Shown in pieces: positions 15,520 to 24,214 of a stretch of DNA of 55,932 nt. How positions within the stretch are numbered: position 1 is the first letter of the stretch; each line of letters opens with the position of its first letter. The stretch is from assembly GCA_003248775.1 (NCBI GenBank), contig QFQX01000028.1, positions 1 to 55,932 on the forward strand. Reading direction: 5' to 3'. The notes under the pieces were generated by a model. That model worked only from the letters and a program-made list of their open reading frames with translations. It ran no database searches and was not told where the DNA came from. This DNA is from Shinella sp. (GTDB lineage Bacteria; Pseudomonadota; Alphaproteobacteria; Rhizobiales; Rhizobiaceae). A program made the position numbers and the translations under genes.

Positions 15520-17178
15520 ATGGCAGTGGGGCAGGTTTCGCCGTCAGATCGGCCGGGTAATGCACAGGCAGGCAGCCTGCGCGACCGGTTGCGTTTTGCC
15601 GGCCTGGACGACGGCTTCTGCGATCTTCTGCGCCAGCACCGCCACGTGCTGGAACCCAGCCTGAAACTGGGGCTTCGCGATCTTTTCCAGCGTCTCCAGA
15701 CCTTTCCCGACGCCGCCCGCAATTTCACCAGCGAGCGCCAGCTCGATCGTCTGCATGACCTGCTGGCCTCCCATTGGGAGGTGCTGACCGACGCGCGTTT
15801 CGATGCGCTTTATGCCGAGCGGGTCAAGGTGCTGTCCGATACCGAGAGCCGCATGGGTCTCGATCCGCGCTGGCATGTCGCCGGCCATGGCGTGGTACTG
15901 GAGCATCTGCTCGGCGCGGTGATGCAGGATCTGGCCGGCCGCAGCCTTCTTTCCACCGGTCGCAAGAAGAGCCGCGAGATTGCCGATCTGGTCGGCGCAA
16001 TCGTCCGTCTGGTGATGGTGGATGTCGAGATTGCCGTCTCGCTGCGGTTCAACGAACTGCGCGTCAAGCATCACAAGGAACTCGCCGCGCAGCGCGAAAA
16101 GGATCGCGCCGTCTTCGAGGAAATCTTCACGCCCGTTGTCGATGCTCTTGCCGAACGGGACCTGACGGTTCGCATTCCCGATGGTGTGCCGCAAACGCAT
16201 GCGGCTCTGGCCGGCAGGATGAATGCCGCGCTCGATCAGCTGCAGCAGGCCTTCCTGTCATCCGAGGAAAAGGCCCGTCTTGCCGAAACCTCGACCGCGG
16301 CATTCAACGCCTCCGCCGAAGACTTCGCCGGACGCGCAGGCAGCCAGTCGGAAAAGCTGACGGATGCTGCGCATGTTCTCGACGCCCTGACGGCTGGCGT
16401 GCGTGAAAGCGCTGGCAGGACCAGAGCCGCGGAACAAAGCGTTGCCGCCACCCGCCAGTCGGTCGAGGCGAGCGGCAATGTCGTGGGACAGGCGATTTCC
16501 GCCATGTCCGACATCGAGGCTTCCGCCGAACAGATCGGTCATATCATCGGCGCCATCGACGAGATCGCCTTCCAGACCAATCTTCTGGCGCTCAATGCCG
16601 GGATCGAGGCGGCGCGCGCGGGCGATAGTGGCCGAGGCTTTGCCGTGGTCGCGCAGGAAGTGCGCGCGCTTGCCCAGCGGTCGGCGGATGCCGCTCGGGA
16701 AATCAAGACACTTGTCGCCACCACCAAGGCTCAGGTCGAGGCCGGCGTTGACATGGTTGCCCGCACCCAGGACGCGATTGGCGGCATTGTCACCCAGGTC
16801 GGTGGGATCAATGACGCTGTATCCGATATCGCCCGGGAAAGTGCGAGCCAGGCGGCGGGGTTGGAAGCCGTTGCCGGCACGGTCGCAAACCTTGGCGCCG
16901 AGGCGGCGGAAAATGCCGAACGCGCCCGTCAGTCCCACGAAGGCACCGACCGGCTGCAAACCGTTATCGTCGAGCTCGGCCGCACGATCCGTGAATTCCA
17001 TATCGAACGGCAGGGTAGGACGCCGAAGGCGGCTCGTCCCGCAATCGAGATTGCCGGCTCACCGGCTCCGCTGGGCCGTCCGGCTGAACAGTCGTTGCCG
17101 CTTTCGGCACCCCACGACGATTTCGACTTCAATGACGACTTCGACTTTCATGTCGGGATCGCAGGGCTCGGAGGTTGA
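15520..17178 (+). CDS. icpA: Soluble globin-coupled chemoreceptor (IcpA/McpE type)
   Basis: A cytoplasmic methyl-accepting chemotaxis protein, 552 residues from this start, chosen for AGGA six bases upstream; other ATGs at 15436, 15466 and 15481 are possible. No membrane span is present. Residues about 20-175 are a protoglobin-like sensor (FPDAARNF, then RMGLDPRW), followed by a linker and the signalling hairpin with the conserved tip IDEIAFQTNLLALNAGIEAA. The proximal heme His expected before RMGL is Glu (codon 15844-15846). The C-terminus is DFDFNDDFDFHVG, with no CheR-docking NWETF peptide. It heads the chemotaxis operon, as icpA/mcpE does in rhizobia. Confidence 0.88.
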   Translation: MAVGQVSPSDRPGNAQAGSLRDRLRFAGLDDGFCDLLRQHRHVLEPSLKLGLRDLFQRLQTFPDAARNFTSERQLDRLHDLLASHWEVLTDARFDALYAERVKVLSDTESRMGLDPRWHVAGHGVVLEHLLGAVMQDLAGRSLLSTGRKKSREIADLVGAIVRLVMVDVEIAVSLRFNELRVKHHKELAAQREKDRAVFEEIFTPVVDALAERDLTVRIPDGVPQTHAALAGRMNAALDQLQQAFLSSEEKARLAETSTAAFNASAEDFAGRAGSQSEKLTDAAHVLDALTAGVRESAGRTRAAEQSVAATRQSVEASGNVVGQAISAMSDIEASAEQIGHIIGAIDEIAFQTNLLALNAGIEAARAGDSGRGFAVVAQEVRALAQRSADAAREIKTLVATTKAQVEAGVDMVARTQDAIGGIVTQVGGINDAVSDIARESASQAAGLEAVAGTVANLGAEAAENAERARQSHEGTDRLQTVIVELGRTIREFHIERQGRTPKAARPAIEIAGSPAPLGRPAEQSLPLSAPHDDFDFNDDFDFHVGIAGLGG

Positions 17179-17314
17179 GGGGATTGTTTACTACCTTCGG
17201 GTACACAAGGAATATCGGGCGGGCCATGCGACCTGAGGATCGGCGGAGGTACGGACCGCCGTGCAGCAGGCAGCGTTATGAGGTCCAAAGGCTCGTAAGA
17301 CAAGGAAAGAACTG

Positions 17315-17611
17315 ATGGCAAGCAAGAAAGGCGAACAGAAGAGTCTGAAACTGTCCGCGGTGCTGGACCTGAATGAGGCTTCGAACCTTCGGGAAAACCT
17401 CATGTCCCTGCGCGGCGGCGGGGTGGCGATTGACGCTTCCGGTGTCGAGCGTGTCGGCGCCCAGTGTGTGCAGATCCTCATGGCTGGCGCCAGCGCATGG
17501 GAAGCGGACAAGAAGCCCTTCTCTTTCGTGAAGGTTTCAGATGCCTTCACCAAGACACTTCAACTGATTGGCGTGAACATTGATCATCTGCTCGCTAAGG
17601 AGAGCCGGTAA
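17315..17611 (+). CDS. cheS: CheS, STAS-domain chemotaxis protein
   Basis: A 98-residue single STAS-like domain (SAVLDLNEASNLRENL, then the strand VAIDASGVERVGAQCVQIL). It sits between the chemoreceptor and cheY1, where S. meliloti has cheS. There CheS binds CheA and strengthens CheY1 binding, speeding drain of phosphate through CheY1. Function here is taken from that ortholog by position, length and fold. Its TAA overlaps the ATG of cheY1 by one base, so the pair is translationally coupled. Confidence 0.85.
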   Translation: MASKKGEQKSLKLSAVLDLNEASNLRENLMSLRGGGVAIDASGVERVGAQCVQILMAGASAWEADKKPFSFVKVSDAFTKTLQLIGVNIDHLLAKESR

Positions 17612-17976
17612 TGAAGAAAAAAGTACTCACAGTGGATGACTCCAGAACCATCCGCAACATGCTGCTGGTGACCCTCAACAATGCCGGCTTCGAAACCATT
17701 CAGGCCGAGGACGGCGTGGAAGGCCTCGAAGTTCTCGAGGAAGCCAATCCCGACGTGATCGTAACCGATATCAATATGCCGCGCCTCGACGGTTTCGGCT
17801 TTATCGAAGGCGTTCGTCGCAACGAGAAATATCGTGCGATTCCGATCCTGGTCCTGACCACGGAAAGTGACGCCGAAAAGAAAAACCGTGCCCGCCAGGC
17901 TGGCGCGACCGGATGGATCGTCAAGCCTTTCGATCCGACCAAACTGATCGATGCCATTGAGCGTGTAACCGCCTAA
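17611..17976 (+). CDS. cheY1: Response regulator CheY1 (phosphate sink)
   Basis: A 121-residue stand-alone receiver. Acidic pair D9-D10, phospho-acceptor D53 in VTDINMP, Thr83/84 and K105 in VKPFDP are all present. In rhizobia with two CheY proteins, CheY2 acts on the motor and CheY1 is a phosphate sink fed back through CheA. Its place directly after cheS supports the CheY1 assignment. Confidence 0.93.
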   Translation: MKKKVLTVDDSRTIRNMLLVTLNNAGFETIQAEDGVEGLEVLEEANPDVIVTDINMPRLDGFGFIEGVRRNEKYRAIPILVLTTESDAEKKNRARQAGATGWIVKPFDPTKLIDAIERVTA

Positions 17977-17992
17977 GCCGGGATTTTCTCCT

Positions 17993-20266
17993 ATGGATAT
18001 GAACGAAATCAAAGAGATCTTTTTCCAGGAATGCGAGGAGCAGCTCGCGGAACTGGAATCCGGTCTTCTGAAAATGAATGACGGGGATCGTGACCCGGAG
18101 ACAGTCAATGCTGTGTTCCGGGCCGTTCACTCGATCAAGGGCGGCGCTGGTGCCTTCGGTCTCGATGACCTCGTGGCGTTTGCGCATGTCTTTGAAACGA
18201 CTCTTGATTGCGTTCGTTCCAACAAGCTGGACCCGGGTCCGGAAGTCATGAAGGTAATGCTGAAGTCGGCCGACGTACTGGCTGACCTCACCAACGCTGC
18301 CCGTGACGGCGGCAGCGTCGATGCCGCCCGCTCCAGCGGTCTTGTCAAGGAGTTGGAAGCTCTTGCCAACGGCGAAGTGCCGGTGGCCTCCGCTCCGGTG
18401 GCTGCAGCCCCCAAGCCTGCAGCCAAGGCTCCCGCAAAGGCGGCGGCGCCAGCTGCTCCCACCGACGACAGCGGCTTCCAGCCGATCCCCTTCACCTTCG
18501 ACGGTTTCGGCGAAGACGAAGAGCCGACGATAGAGGCTTCGACCTTCGACGTGACCTTCAAGCCGCGTCGCGAGCTTTATGCCAAGGGCAATGAAGCCGC
18601 CCTGCTGTTGCGCGATCTCTCGCGTATCGGTGAAATGAGCATTCACTGCAATATGGAAGACCTGCCGTCTCTCGACGACATGGACCCTGAAGCGGCCTAT
18701 TTTTCCTGGAAGGTCCAGATCAAGACGGAGAAGGGCGAAGAAGGCATCCGCCAGGTCTTTGAATTCGCCGAATGGGATTGCGATCTCGAGGTCAAGCTGC
18801 ACGAGCCCGATACCGCTGCCGAAGCCGGCGAGGAACTGCCGATGGTGCCGGTTCCTTTCGATCTATCCATTCTCGATGACACCGACGAAGCGCATGAGGA
18901 TACCGAGGAGCATCACCTCGATGCTACCGTTTCCGCCGCCGTCGATGCCGCCGAGACCGCAAGCAATGTGATGAAGCTTGCCGCCGACAACGCCAAGGTC
19001 GAGAAGAAGGAAACTCCGGCTGCCGCTGCGGCAGCAGCTGCCGCAGCGCAGAGCAATGCAGCCGCAGGTCAGACCATCCGCGTCGATCTCGATCGCGTCG
19101 ACCGCCTGATCAACCTCGTCGGCGAGCTCGTCATCAACCAGGCGATGCTTTCCCAGAGCGTCATCGAGAACGACAACAACGGTGCCTCGTCCATCAACAT
19201 GGGCCTCGAAGAGCTGCAGCAGCTCACCCGCGAGATCCAGGACTCGGTCATGGCGATCCGTGCGCAGCCGGTGAAGCCGGTCTTCCAGCGCATGTCGCGT
19301 ATCGTTCGCGAAGTCGCCGACATGGTCGGCAAGACGATCCGCCTCGTCACCGAGGGTGAAAACACCGAAGTGGACAAGACGGTCATCGACAAGCTCGCCG
19401 AGCCGCTGACCCACATGATCCGCAATGCCGTCGACCACGGTATCGAAACACCCGAAAAGCGCGTGGCCGCCGGCAAGAATCCGGAAGGTACGGTCAAGCT
19501 GACCGCAAAGCATCGCTCCGGCCGTATCGTGATCGAACTGGTGGACGACGGGGCCGGCATCAACCGCGAACGTGTCCGCCAGAAAGCTATCGACAACGAC
19601 CTGATCGCCGCCGATGCCAACCTGACGGATGAGGAAATCGACAACCTGATCTTTATGCCGGGCTTCTCCACCGCGGACAAGATTTCCGACATCTCCGGCC
19701 GAGGCGTCGGCATGGACGTCGTAAAACGTTCGATTCAGGCACTCGGTGGTCGTATCTCGATCAGCTCCAGACCGGGACAGGGCTCGACTTTCACAATGAG
19801 CCTGCCGCTGACGCTTGCTGTTCTCGACGGCATGGTGGTGACGGTTGCTGGTCAGACGCTCGTCGTTCCGCTGACCGCGATCGTCGAAACGCTGCAGCCG
19901 GAAGCACAGAATATCCATTCCTTCGGATCCAACCAGCGGCTGATCTCGATCCGCAACTCGTTCTGCCCGTTGGTCGATGTCGGCCGGATCCTGAACTTCC
20001 GTGCGACTCAGGCCAACCCGATCGAAGGCGTGGCTCTGCTGGTCGAATCCGAAGGCGGCGGTCAGCGCGCCCTCATGGTCGATGCCATTCAGGGTCAGCG
20101 CCAGGTAGTCATCAAAAGCCTGGAAGCGAACTACACCCACGTTCCCGGCATCGCTGCTGCGACGATCCTCGGCGATGGGCGCGTCGCGCTCATTCTCGAT
20201 GTCGATGCGGTGGTCGCGGCTTCGCGTGGCCAGTCGTTGAAGCAGGAAATGTCGTTGGCGGTCTGA
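17993..20266 (+). CDS. cheA: Chemotaxis histidine kinase CheA
   Basis: A 757-residue kinase with the five-domain layout. The N-terminal HPt domain has phospho-acceptor H46 in VHSIKGGAG. An Ala/Pro/Lys-rich linker (about 125-160) leads to the CheY/CheB-binding region, and a second Ala-rich linker (about 340-365) to dimerisation. The ATP domain carries MIRNAVDHGIE, DDGAGI and GRGVGMDVV, and the CheW-like P5 domain ends the protein. It receives receptor signals through CheW and phosphorylates CheY1, CheY2 and CheB. A short intergenic stretch separates it from cheY1. Confidence 0.96.
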   Translation: MDMNEIKEIFFQECEEQLAELESGLLKMNDGDRDPETVNAVFRAVHSIKGGAGAFGLDDLVAFAHVFETTLDCVRSNKLDPGPEVMKVMLKSADVLADLTNAARDGGSVDAARSSGLVKELEALANGEVPVASAPVAAAPKPAAKAPAKAAAPAAPTDDSGFQPIPFTFDGFGEDEEPTIEASTFDVTFKPRRELYAKGNEAALLLRDLSRIGEMSIHCNMEDLPSLDDMDPEAAYFSWKVQIKTEKGEEGIRQVFEFAEWDCDLEVKLHEPDTAAEAGEELPMVPVPFDLSILDDTDEAHEDTEEHHLDATVSAAVDAAETASNVMKLAADNAKVEKKETPAAAAAAAAAAQSNAAAGQTIRVDLDRVDRLINLVGELVINQAMLSQSVIENDNNGASSINMGLEELQQLTREIQDSVMAIRAQPVKPVFQRMSRIVREVADMVGKTIRLVTEGENTEVDKTVIDKLAEPLTHMIRNAVDHGIETPEKRVAAGKNPEGTVKLTAKHRSGRIVIELVDDGAGINRERVRQKAIDNDLIAADANLTDEEIDNLIFMPGFSTADKISDISGRGVGMDVVKRSIQALGGRISISSRPGQGSTFTMSLPLTLAVLDGMVVTVAGQTLVVPLTAIVETLQPEAQNIHSFGSNQRLISIRNSFCPLVDVGRILNFRATQANPIEGVALLVESEGGGQRALMVDAIQGQRQVVIKSLEANYTHVPGIAAATILGDGRVALILDVDAVVAASRGQSLKQEMSLAV

Positions 20267-20298
20267 GGACGGTAGAGAGTTAGTATCAGGGTAGCGTC

Positions 20299-20766
20299 AT
20301 GTCGTATGCGGCAAAAAACTTGGTCCAGGGGAACCGGGAGCTCATCGCATTCCGGATCGGTGATCAGGAATTCTGCGTGAGCATCATGTCGGTGCGCGAG
20401 ATTCGCGGCTGGACGCCTGTGACACCGCTACCCCATACGCCGTCCTACATGATGGGCGTCATCAACCTGCGCGGTGCCGTCCTGCCGATCATGGACCTGT
20501 CGAGCCGATTGGGCATGAAGCCGGTGGAGCCGACAGCCCGCCATGTGATTATCGTCGCCCAGGTGCATACCAAGGTGGTCGGTCTTCTGGTCGATGCCGT
20601 ATCCGATATCCTGACCGTCACCGACGAGCAGATCCAGCCGACGCCGGAGATTTCCTCCGACCTCGCAAAACAATATGCCCGGGGCATCCTGGCGATCGAC
20701 AAGCGCATGATCTGTCTGGTCGAACTCGGTGCCCTCATCGTTGACACTGAAAGCGAGGCTGCATGA
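20299..20766 (+). CDS. cheW: Coupling protein CheW
   Basis: A 155-residue CheW domain: ELIAFRIGDQEFCVSIMSVREI, then MMGVINLRGAVLPIMDL, and DAVSDILTV. It bridges chemoreceptors and CheA at the inner membrane or, for IcpA, in cytoplasmic clusters. Its TGA overlaps the next ATG (ATGA), coupling it to cheR. Confidence 0.95.
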   Translation: MSYAAKNLVQGNRELIAFRIGDQEFCVSIMSVREIRGWTPVTPLPHTPSYMMGVINLRGAVLPIMDLSSRLGMKPVEPTARHVIIVAQVHTKVVGLLVDAVSDILTVTDEQIQPTPEISSDLAKQYARGILAIDKRMICLVELGALIVDTESEAA

Positions 20767-21668
20767 CGGTTGCCATCGGTACTTCCGCCCGTCTCTCGGA
20801 CGACGAGGTACTCGCCAGCGGCGAATATCCGCTGACCCGGCGGGACCTCAACGAGATCGCCGCGATGATCTATTCGGATGCGGGGATTTCGCTCAACGAC
20901 TCCAAGGCGTCGCTCGTCTATTCGCGCCTGTCGAAGCATATCCGCAATCTTGGGCTTTCGGGTTTCCGGGCCTATTGCAATCTCGTAGCATCGCCGGAAG
21001 GTGCTGCCGAGCGCCGTGAGATGCTGTCGCATCTGACGACGAACTTCACGCGTTTCTTCCGCGAGAACCATCATTTCGACCATCTGCGCACCGACGTGCT
21101 GCCGGAGCTGATCAATCGCGCCAAGGCCGGCGGTCGTGTCCGCATCTGGTCGGCTGCCTGCTCAGACGGGCAGGAGCCCTATTCCATCGCGCTGACGGTT
21201 CTGTCGCTGTTGCCGAATGCGGCGGATTACGATTTCAAGATTCTTGCGACCGATATCGATCCCAAGATCCTGGCGCTCGCCAAGGCCGGCTGCTACGACG
21301 AAACGGCTCTCGAGACCGTTGGCCCTGCCATGCGCAAGCAGTGGTTCCGTGAGGTCGACATCAACGGCCGCCGCAAGTTCCAGATCGATGACCGGGTCAA
21401 GCGCCTGATTACGTTCAACGAACTGAACCTCATGTCGCAGTGGCCGTTCAAAGGCCAGTTCGACGTGATCTTCTGCCGCAACGTGGTGATCTATTTCGAC
21501 GAACCCACACAGATGCGCATCTGGACCCGCTTTGCCGGCCTGCTGCCGGAAGGTGGCCACCTCTATATCGGTCATTCCGAGCGGGTGTCGGGCGAGGCGA
21601 AGAACAACTTCGACAATATCGGCATCACGACCTATCGCTACACGGGCAAGGCGGGAGGGCGCAAATAA
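20763..21668 (+). CDS. cheR: Chemoreceptor methyltransferase CheR
   Basis: A 301-residue AdoMet-dependent glutamate methyltransferase. The helical N-terminal domain (residues about 20-90) is followed by the catalytic domain with TNFTRFFREN, the AdoMet motif IWSAACSDGQEPYSIA, ATDID and the late FCRNVVIYFD motif. It methylates receptors for adaptation, opposed by CheB. Start overlaps cheW and stop overlaps cheB. Confidence 0.95.
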   Translation: MTVAIGTSARLSDDEVLASGEYPLTRRDLNEIAAMIYSDAGISLNDSKASLVYSRLSKHIRNLGLSGFRAYCNLVASPEGAAERREMLSHLTTNFTRFFRENHHFDHLRTDVLPELINRAKAGGRVRIWSAACSDGQEPYSIALTVLSLLPNAADYDFKILATDIDPKILALAKAGCYDETALETVGPAMRKQWFREVDINGRRKFQIDDRVKRLITFNELNLMSQWPFKGQFDVIFCRNVVIYFDEPTQMRIWTRFAGLLPEGGHLYIGHSERVSGEAKNNFDNIGITTYRYTGKAGGRK

Positions 21669-22717
21669 TGAGCAATCCGGCAAGGGTTCTCGTCGTAGAT
21701 GACAGCCCGACCATGCGTGGTCTGATCACCGCTGTCCTTAACTCCGATCCGGAGGTCAACGTCGTCGGGCAGGCCGGCGATGCCATGGAGGCGCGCGCCG
21801 CCATCAAGCAACTTAATCCCGATGTTGTTACCCTCGATATCGAGATGCCGAACATGAACGGCCTCGAATTTCTCGACAAGATCATGAAGCTCAGACCGAT
21901 GCCGGTCATCATGGTCTCGACCATGACACATCGCGGTGCCGAGGCGACGCTGGCGGCGCTTGAGATCGGCGCCTTCGATTGCGTTGGCAAGCCCGGCCCG
22001 GGTGAACCCCGCCCGTTTGGAGATCTCGCCGACAAGGTGAAAGCTGCAGCCCGTTCGGGGCTTCGTTATGCCCGCGGAGCCGCTGCACCGGCTCCTGCCG
22101 CGGCAAGCCCGGCGACCGATTTCCGCGTCGGCCGCAAGATCGTTGCGATCGGGTCCTCGACAGGTGGTGTCGAGGCGCTGATCACCGTGCTTCAGAAGTT
22201 TCCGCGCAATTGCCCGCCGACGGTCATCACCCAGCACATGCCGCCGACGTTTACGAAAAGTTTTGCAGAACGCCTTAATCGTCTCTGCGCGCCTGTGGTG
22301 GAGGAGGCGACGGATGGGGCAAGGCTCGAAATCGGAAAGATCTATCTGGCGCCGGGCGGCGACCGCCATCTGCAGGTGGTCAACGCCTCGGCCCCGAGTT
22401 GCCGGCTGCTCGAACGTCCGCCGGTCAATGGTCATCGCCCGTCGGTCGACGTGCTCTTTGATTCGGTTGCCGAGCTGGCGGGCCGAAATGCGGTCGGGGT
22501 TATCCTGACCGGGATGGGGCGCGACGGCGCTTCCGGTCTGCTGAAGATGCGCCACGCCGGTGCGCGCACGCTCGGTCAGAACGAGAAGACCTGCGTGGTC
22601 TACGGGATGCCCCGCGTCGCCCATGAGTTGGGCGCCGTCGAACAGCAATTGCCCCTTGGTTCCATTGGGGAGGAAATCCTCAAACTAACTGCCGCTCGAA
22701 AAGAAGGTATCGAATAA
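21668..22717 (+). CDS. cheB: Chemoreceptor methylesterase/deamidase CheB
   Basis: A 349-residue two-domain protein. The receiver has D11-D12 and phospho-acceptor D57 (LDIEMP). After a Pro/Ala linker comes the esterase, with catalytic Ser163 in GSSTGG, His in TQHMPPTFT and Asp in GMGRDGA. Phosphorylation by CheA activates demethylation. The ATG overlaps the cheR stop; a longer upstream frame is not used because the receiver starts here. Confidence 0.95.
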   Translation: MSNPARVLVVDDSPTMRGLITAVLNSDPEVNVVGQAGDAMEARAAIKQLNPDVVTLDIEMPNMNGLEFLDKIMKLRPMPVIMVSTMTHRGAEATLAALEIGAFDCVGKPGPGEPRPFGDLADKVKAAARSGLRYARGAAAPAPAAASPATDFRVGRKIVAIGSSTGGVEALITVLQKFPRNCPPTVITQHMPPTFTKSFAERLNRLCAPVVEEATDGARLEIGKIYLAPGGDRHLQVVNASAPSCRLLERPPVNGHRPSVDVLFDSVAELAGRNAVGVILTGMGRDGASGLLKMRHAGARTLGQNEKTCVVYGMPRVAHELGAVEQQLPLGSIGEEILKLTAARKEGIE

Positions 22718-23106
22718 TGTCTCTAGCCGAAAAGATAAAAGTCCTGATCGTCGATGACCAGGTGACCAGTCGCCTGCTGCTCAGCGATGCCCTCACCCAG
22801 CTCGGTTTCAAGCAGATCACTGCCGCTGGCGATGGCGAACAGGGCATGAAGATTATGGAGCAACAGCCCCATCATCTCGTGATCTCCGACTTCAACATGC
22901 CCAAGATGGATGGTCTGAACTTCCTCCAGGCCGTTCGCACGAACCCGACCACCAAGAAGGCCGCCTTCATCATTCTCACCGCACAGGGCGACCGCGCGCT
23001 GGTGCAGAAGGCAGCGCAGCTTGGCGCCAACAACGTGCTCGCAAAGCCGTTCACCATCGAGAAGATGAAAGCCGCGATCGAAGCGGTATTCGGAGCGTTG
23101 AAATGA
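22717..23106 (+). CDS. cheY2: Response regulator CheY2 (motor-binding)
   Basis: A 129-residue receiver with D13-D14, phospho-acceptor D58 in ISDFNMP, Thr in ILTAQG and Lys in LAKPF. It sits in the CheY2 position after cheB. In S. meliloti phosphorylated CheY2 slows the flagellar motor rather than reversing it. Both ends overlap neighbours, consistent with a compact operon. Confidence 0.93.
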   Translation: MSLAEKIKVLIVDDQVTSRLLLSDALTQLGFKQITAAGDGEQGMKIMEQQPHHLVISDFNMPKMDGLNFLQAVRTNPTTKKAAFIILTAQGDRALVQKAAQLGANNVLAKPFTIEKMKAAIEAVFGALK

Positions 23107-23657
23107 TCGACGATAGTGCAGGCAAGCGCGTGCATATTATTCAGGGCGAATACAAGGTCATCAATGACCCCAATGTCGTCCTGACGACCATTCTTGGGTC
23201 GTGCGTCGCTGCCTGCCTGCGCGATCCCGTGGCCGGCGTGGGAGGAATGAATCATTTCCTGCTGCCGGGCTCGGCCACCCCGGGAGCCGGGGGCGGGGAC
23301 GCCACGCGTTATGGCGTCCATCTCATGGAACTTCTGATCAACGGTCTGCTGAAGCAGGGCGCGCGTCGTGATCGTCTCGAGGCCAAGATCTTCGGCGGAG
23401 CAAAGACCATTGCCACATTCTCCAATGTCGGCGAGCAGAACGCAGCGTTTGCGATGCAGTTCCTGAGGGATGAAGGTATCAAGGTGGTCGGCTCGTCGAC
23501 GGGCGGAGAGCATGGCCGCAAACTGGAATACTGGCCGGTCAGCGGTCGGGCAAGGCAGTATCCCCTCACGGGTGCAGAAACGCAGAAGACGGTGGCTCTC
23601 GAGCAGCGCCCCATTCCCGCTTCGAAGCCGGTGGAAAGCTCAATCGAATTTTTCTAA
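23103..23657 (+). CDS. cheD: Receptor glutamine deamidase CheD
   Basis: A 184-residue CheD. The catalytic Cys34 is in TTILGSCVAACLRD and the catalytic His51 in GMNHFLLPG, with the family's KIFGGA strand further on. It deamidates receptor glutamines and takes part in adaptation. It overlaps the cheY2 stop. Confidence 0.93.
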   Translation: MIDDSAGKRVHIIQGEYKVINDPNVVLTTILGSCVAACLRDPVAGVGGMNHFLLPGSATPGAGGGDATRYGVHLMELLINGLLKQGARRDRLEAKIFGGAKTIATFSNVGEQNAAFAMQFLRDEGIKVVGSSTGGEHGRKLEYWPVSGRARQYPLTGAETQKTVALEQRPIPASKPVESSIEFF

Positions 23658-23671
23658 GTACTGGAAACCGG

Positions 23672-24058
23672 ATGCTAAACGAAAACACTACGGATACCGC
23701 GACCGAAGAAGCCTTGCCCGAGATCCTGATGAGGGTCGTTTCGGAACTACACGACGTCGCCTATCTGATCGAACGCATCGAGCCCCAGTTGCTGGAACTC
23801 GGTGGCGAGAATGTTCTGGAATCCCCCGATAGCCTCAAGGTACTGCAGGGTATCGACCTCGTGGTGCAGAAGACCCGTGGACTTGCCGAATTCATCGACA
23901 CCATTACCGCTTCCATTCCGGCCGACTGGATGGTGGATATGAGCACCGCGCTGAGCCTCGTCAAGCTTGCCGACATGCAGAAGGCGCTTGGCGCCGGTAT
24001 GCGACACGGCCATTCGCAGCCGCTCGGTAAGGCTGCCGGGGATTTCGACTTCTTCTGA
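23672..24058 (+). CDS. cheT: CheT, candidate CheY phosphatase
   Basis: A 128-residue mostly helical protein at the end of the che operon, the position of cheT in S. meliloti, where CheT has been linked to CheY dephosphorylation. Residues 62-66 read DLVVQ, a DxxxQ motif like the catalytic one of CheZ, inside a long helix. The acidic-aromatic C-terminus GDFDFF recalls the CheY-binding tail of CheZ. Rhizobia lack classical CheZ, so this is a good candidate phosphatase for CheY2. Function is by motif and synteny. Confidence 0.83.
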   Translation: MLNENTTDTATEEALPEILMRVVSELHDVAYLIERIEPQLLELGGENVLESPDSLKVLQGIDLVVQKTRGLAEFIDTITASIPADWMVDMSTALSLVKLADMQKALGAGMRHGHSQPLGKAAGDFDFF

Positions 24059-24072
24059 TCCGATTTCGCATC

Positions 24073-24098
24073 GATCGTCCCGCGTGTGCGGGGCGATC
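24073..24098 (+). terminator. Stable hairpin between cheT and fliF
   Basis: An 11-bp stem with a GTGT loop (24073-24083 with 24088-24098, one T-G pair) follows cheT by 15 bases. No T-run follows it, so it may protect the end of the che message or attenuate read-through into fliF rather than terminate outright. Confidence 0.4.
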
Positions 24099-24214
24099 CC
24101 ACCGATTGATGCTTGCGTTTCTTCAAGCCACGAAACGTTCGCACAAGTTTCGGTTTCTATGGTCGCACCAAGGCAAAAGCCCGCAAACCCTTCTTGTTGA
24201 TGGTGCGAGACAGA

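Noticed and set aside
18863..20140. 425-codon minus-strand frame in cheA
   Set aside because: Complement of conserved CheA domains; no motifs.
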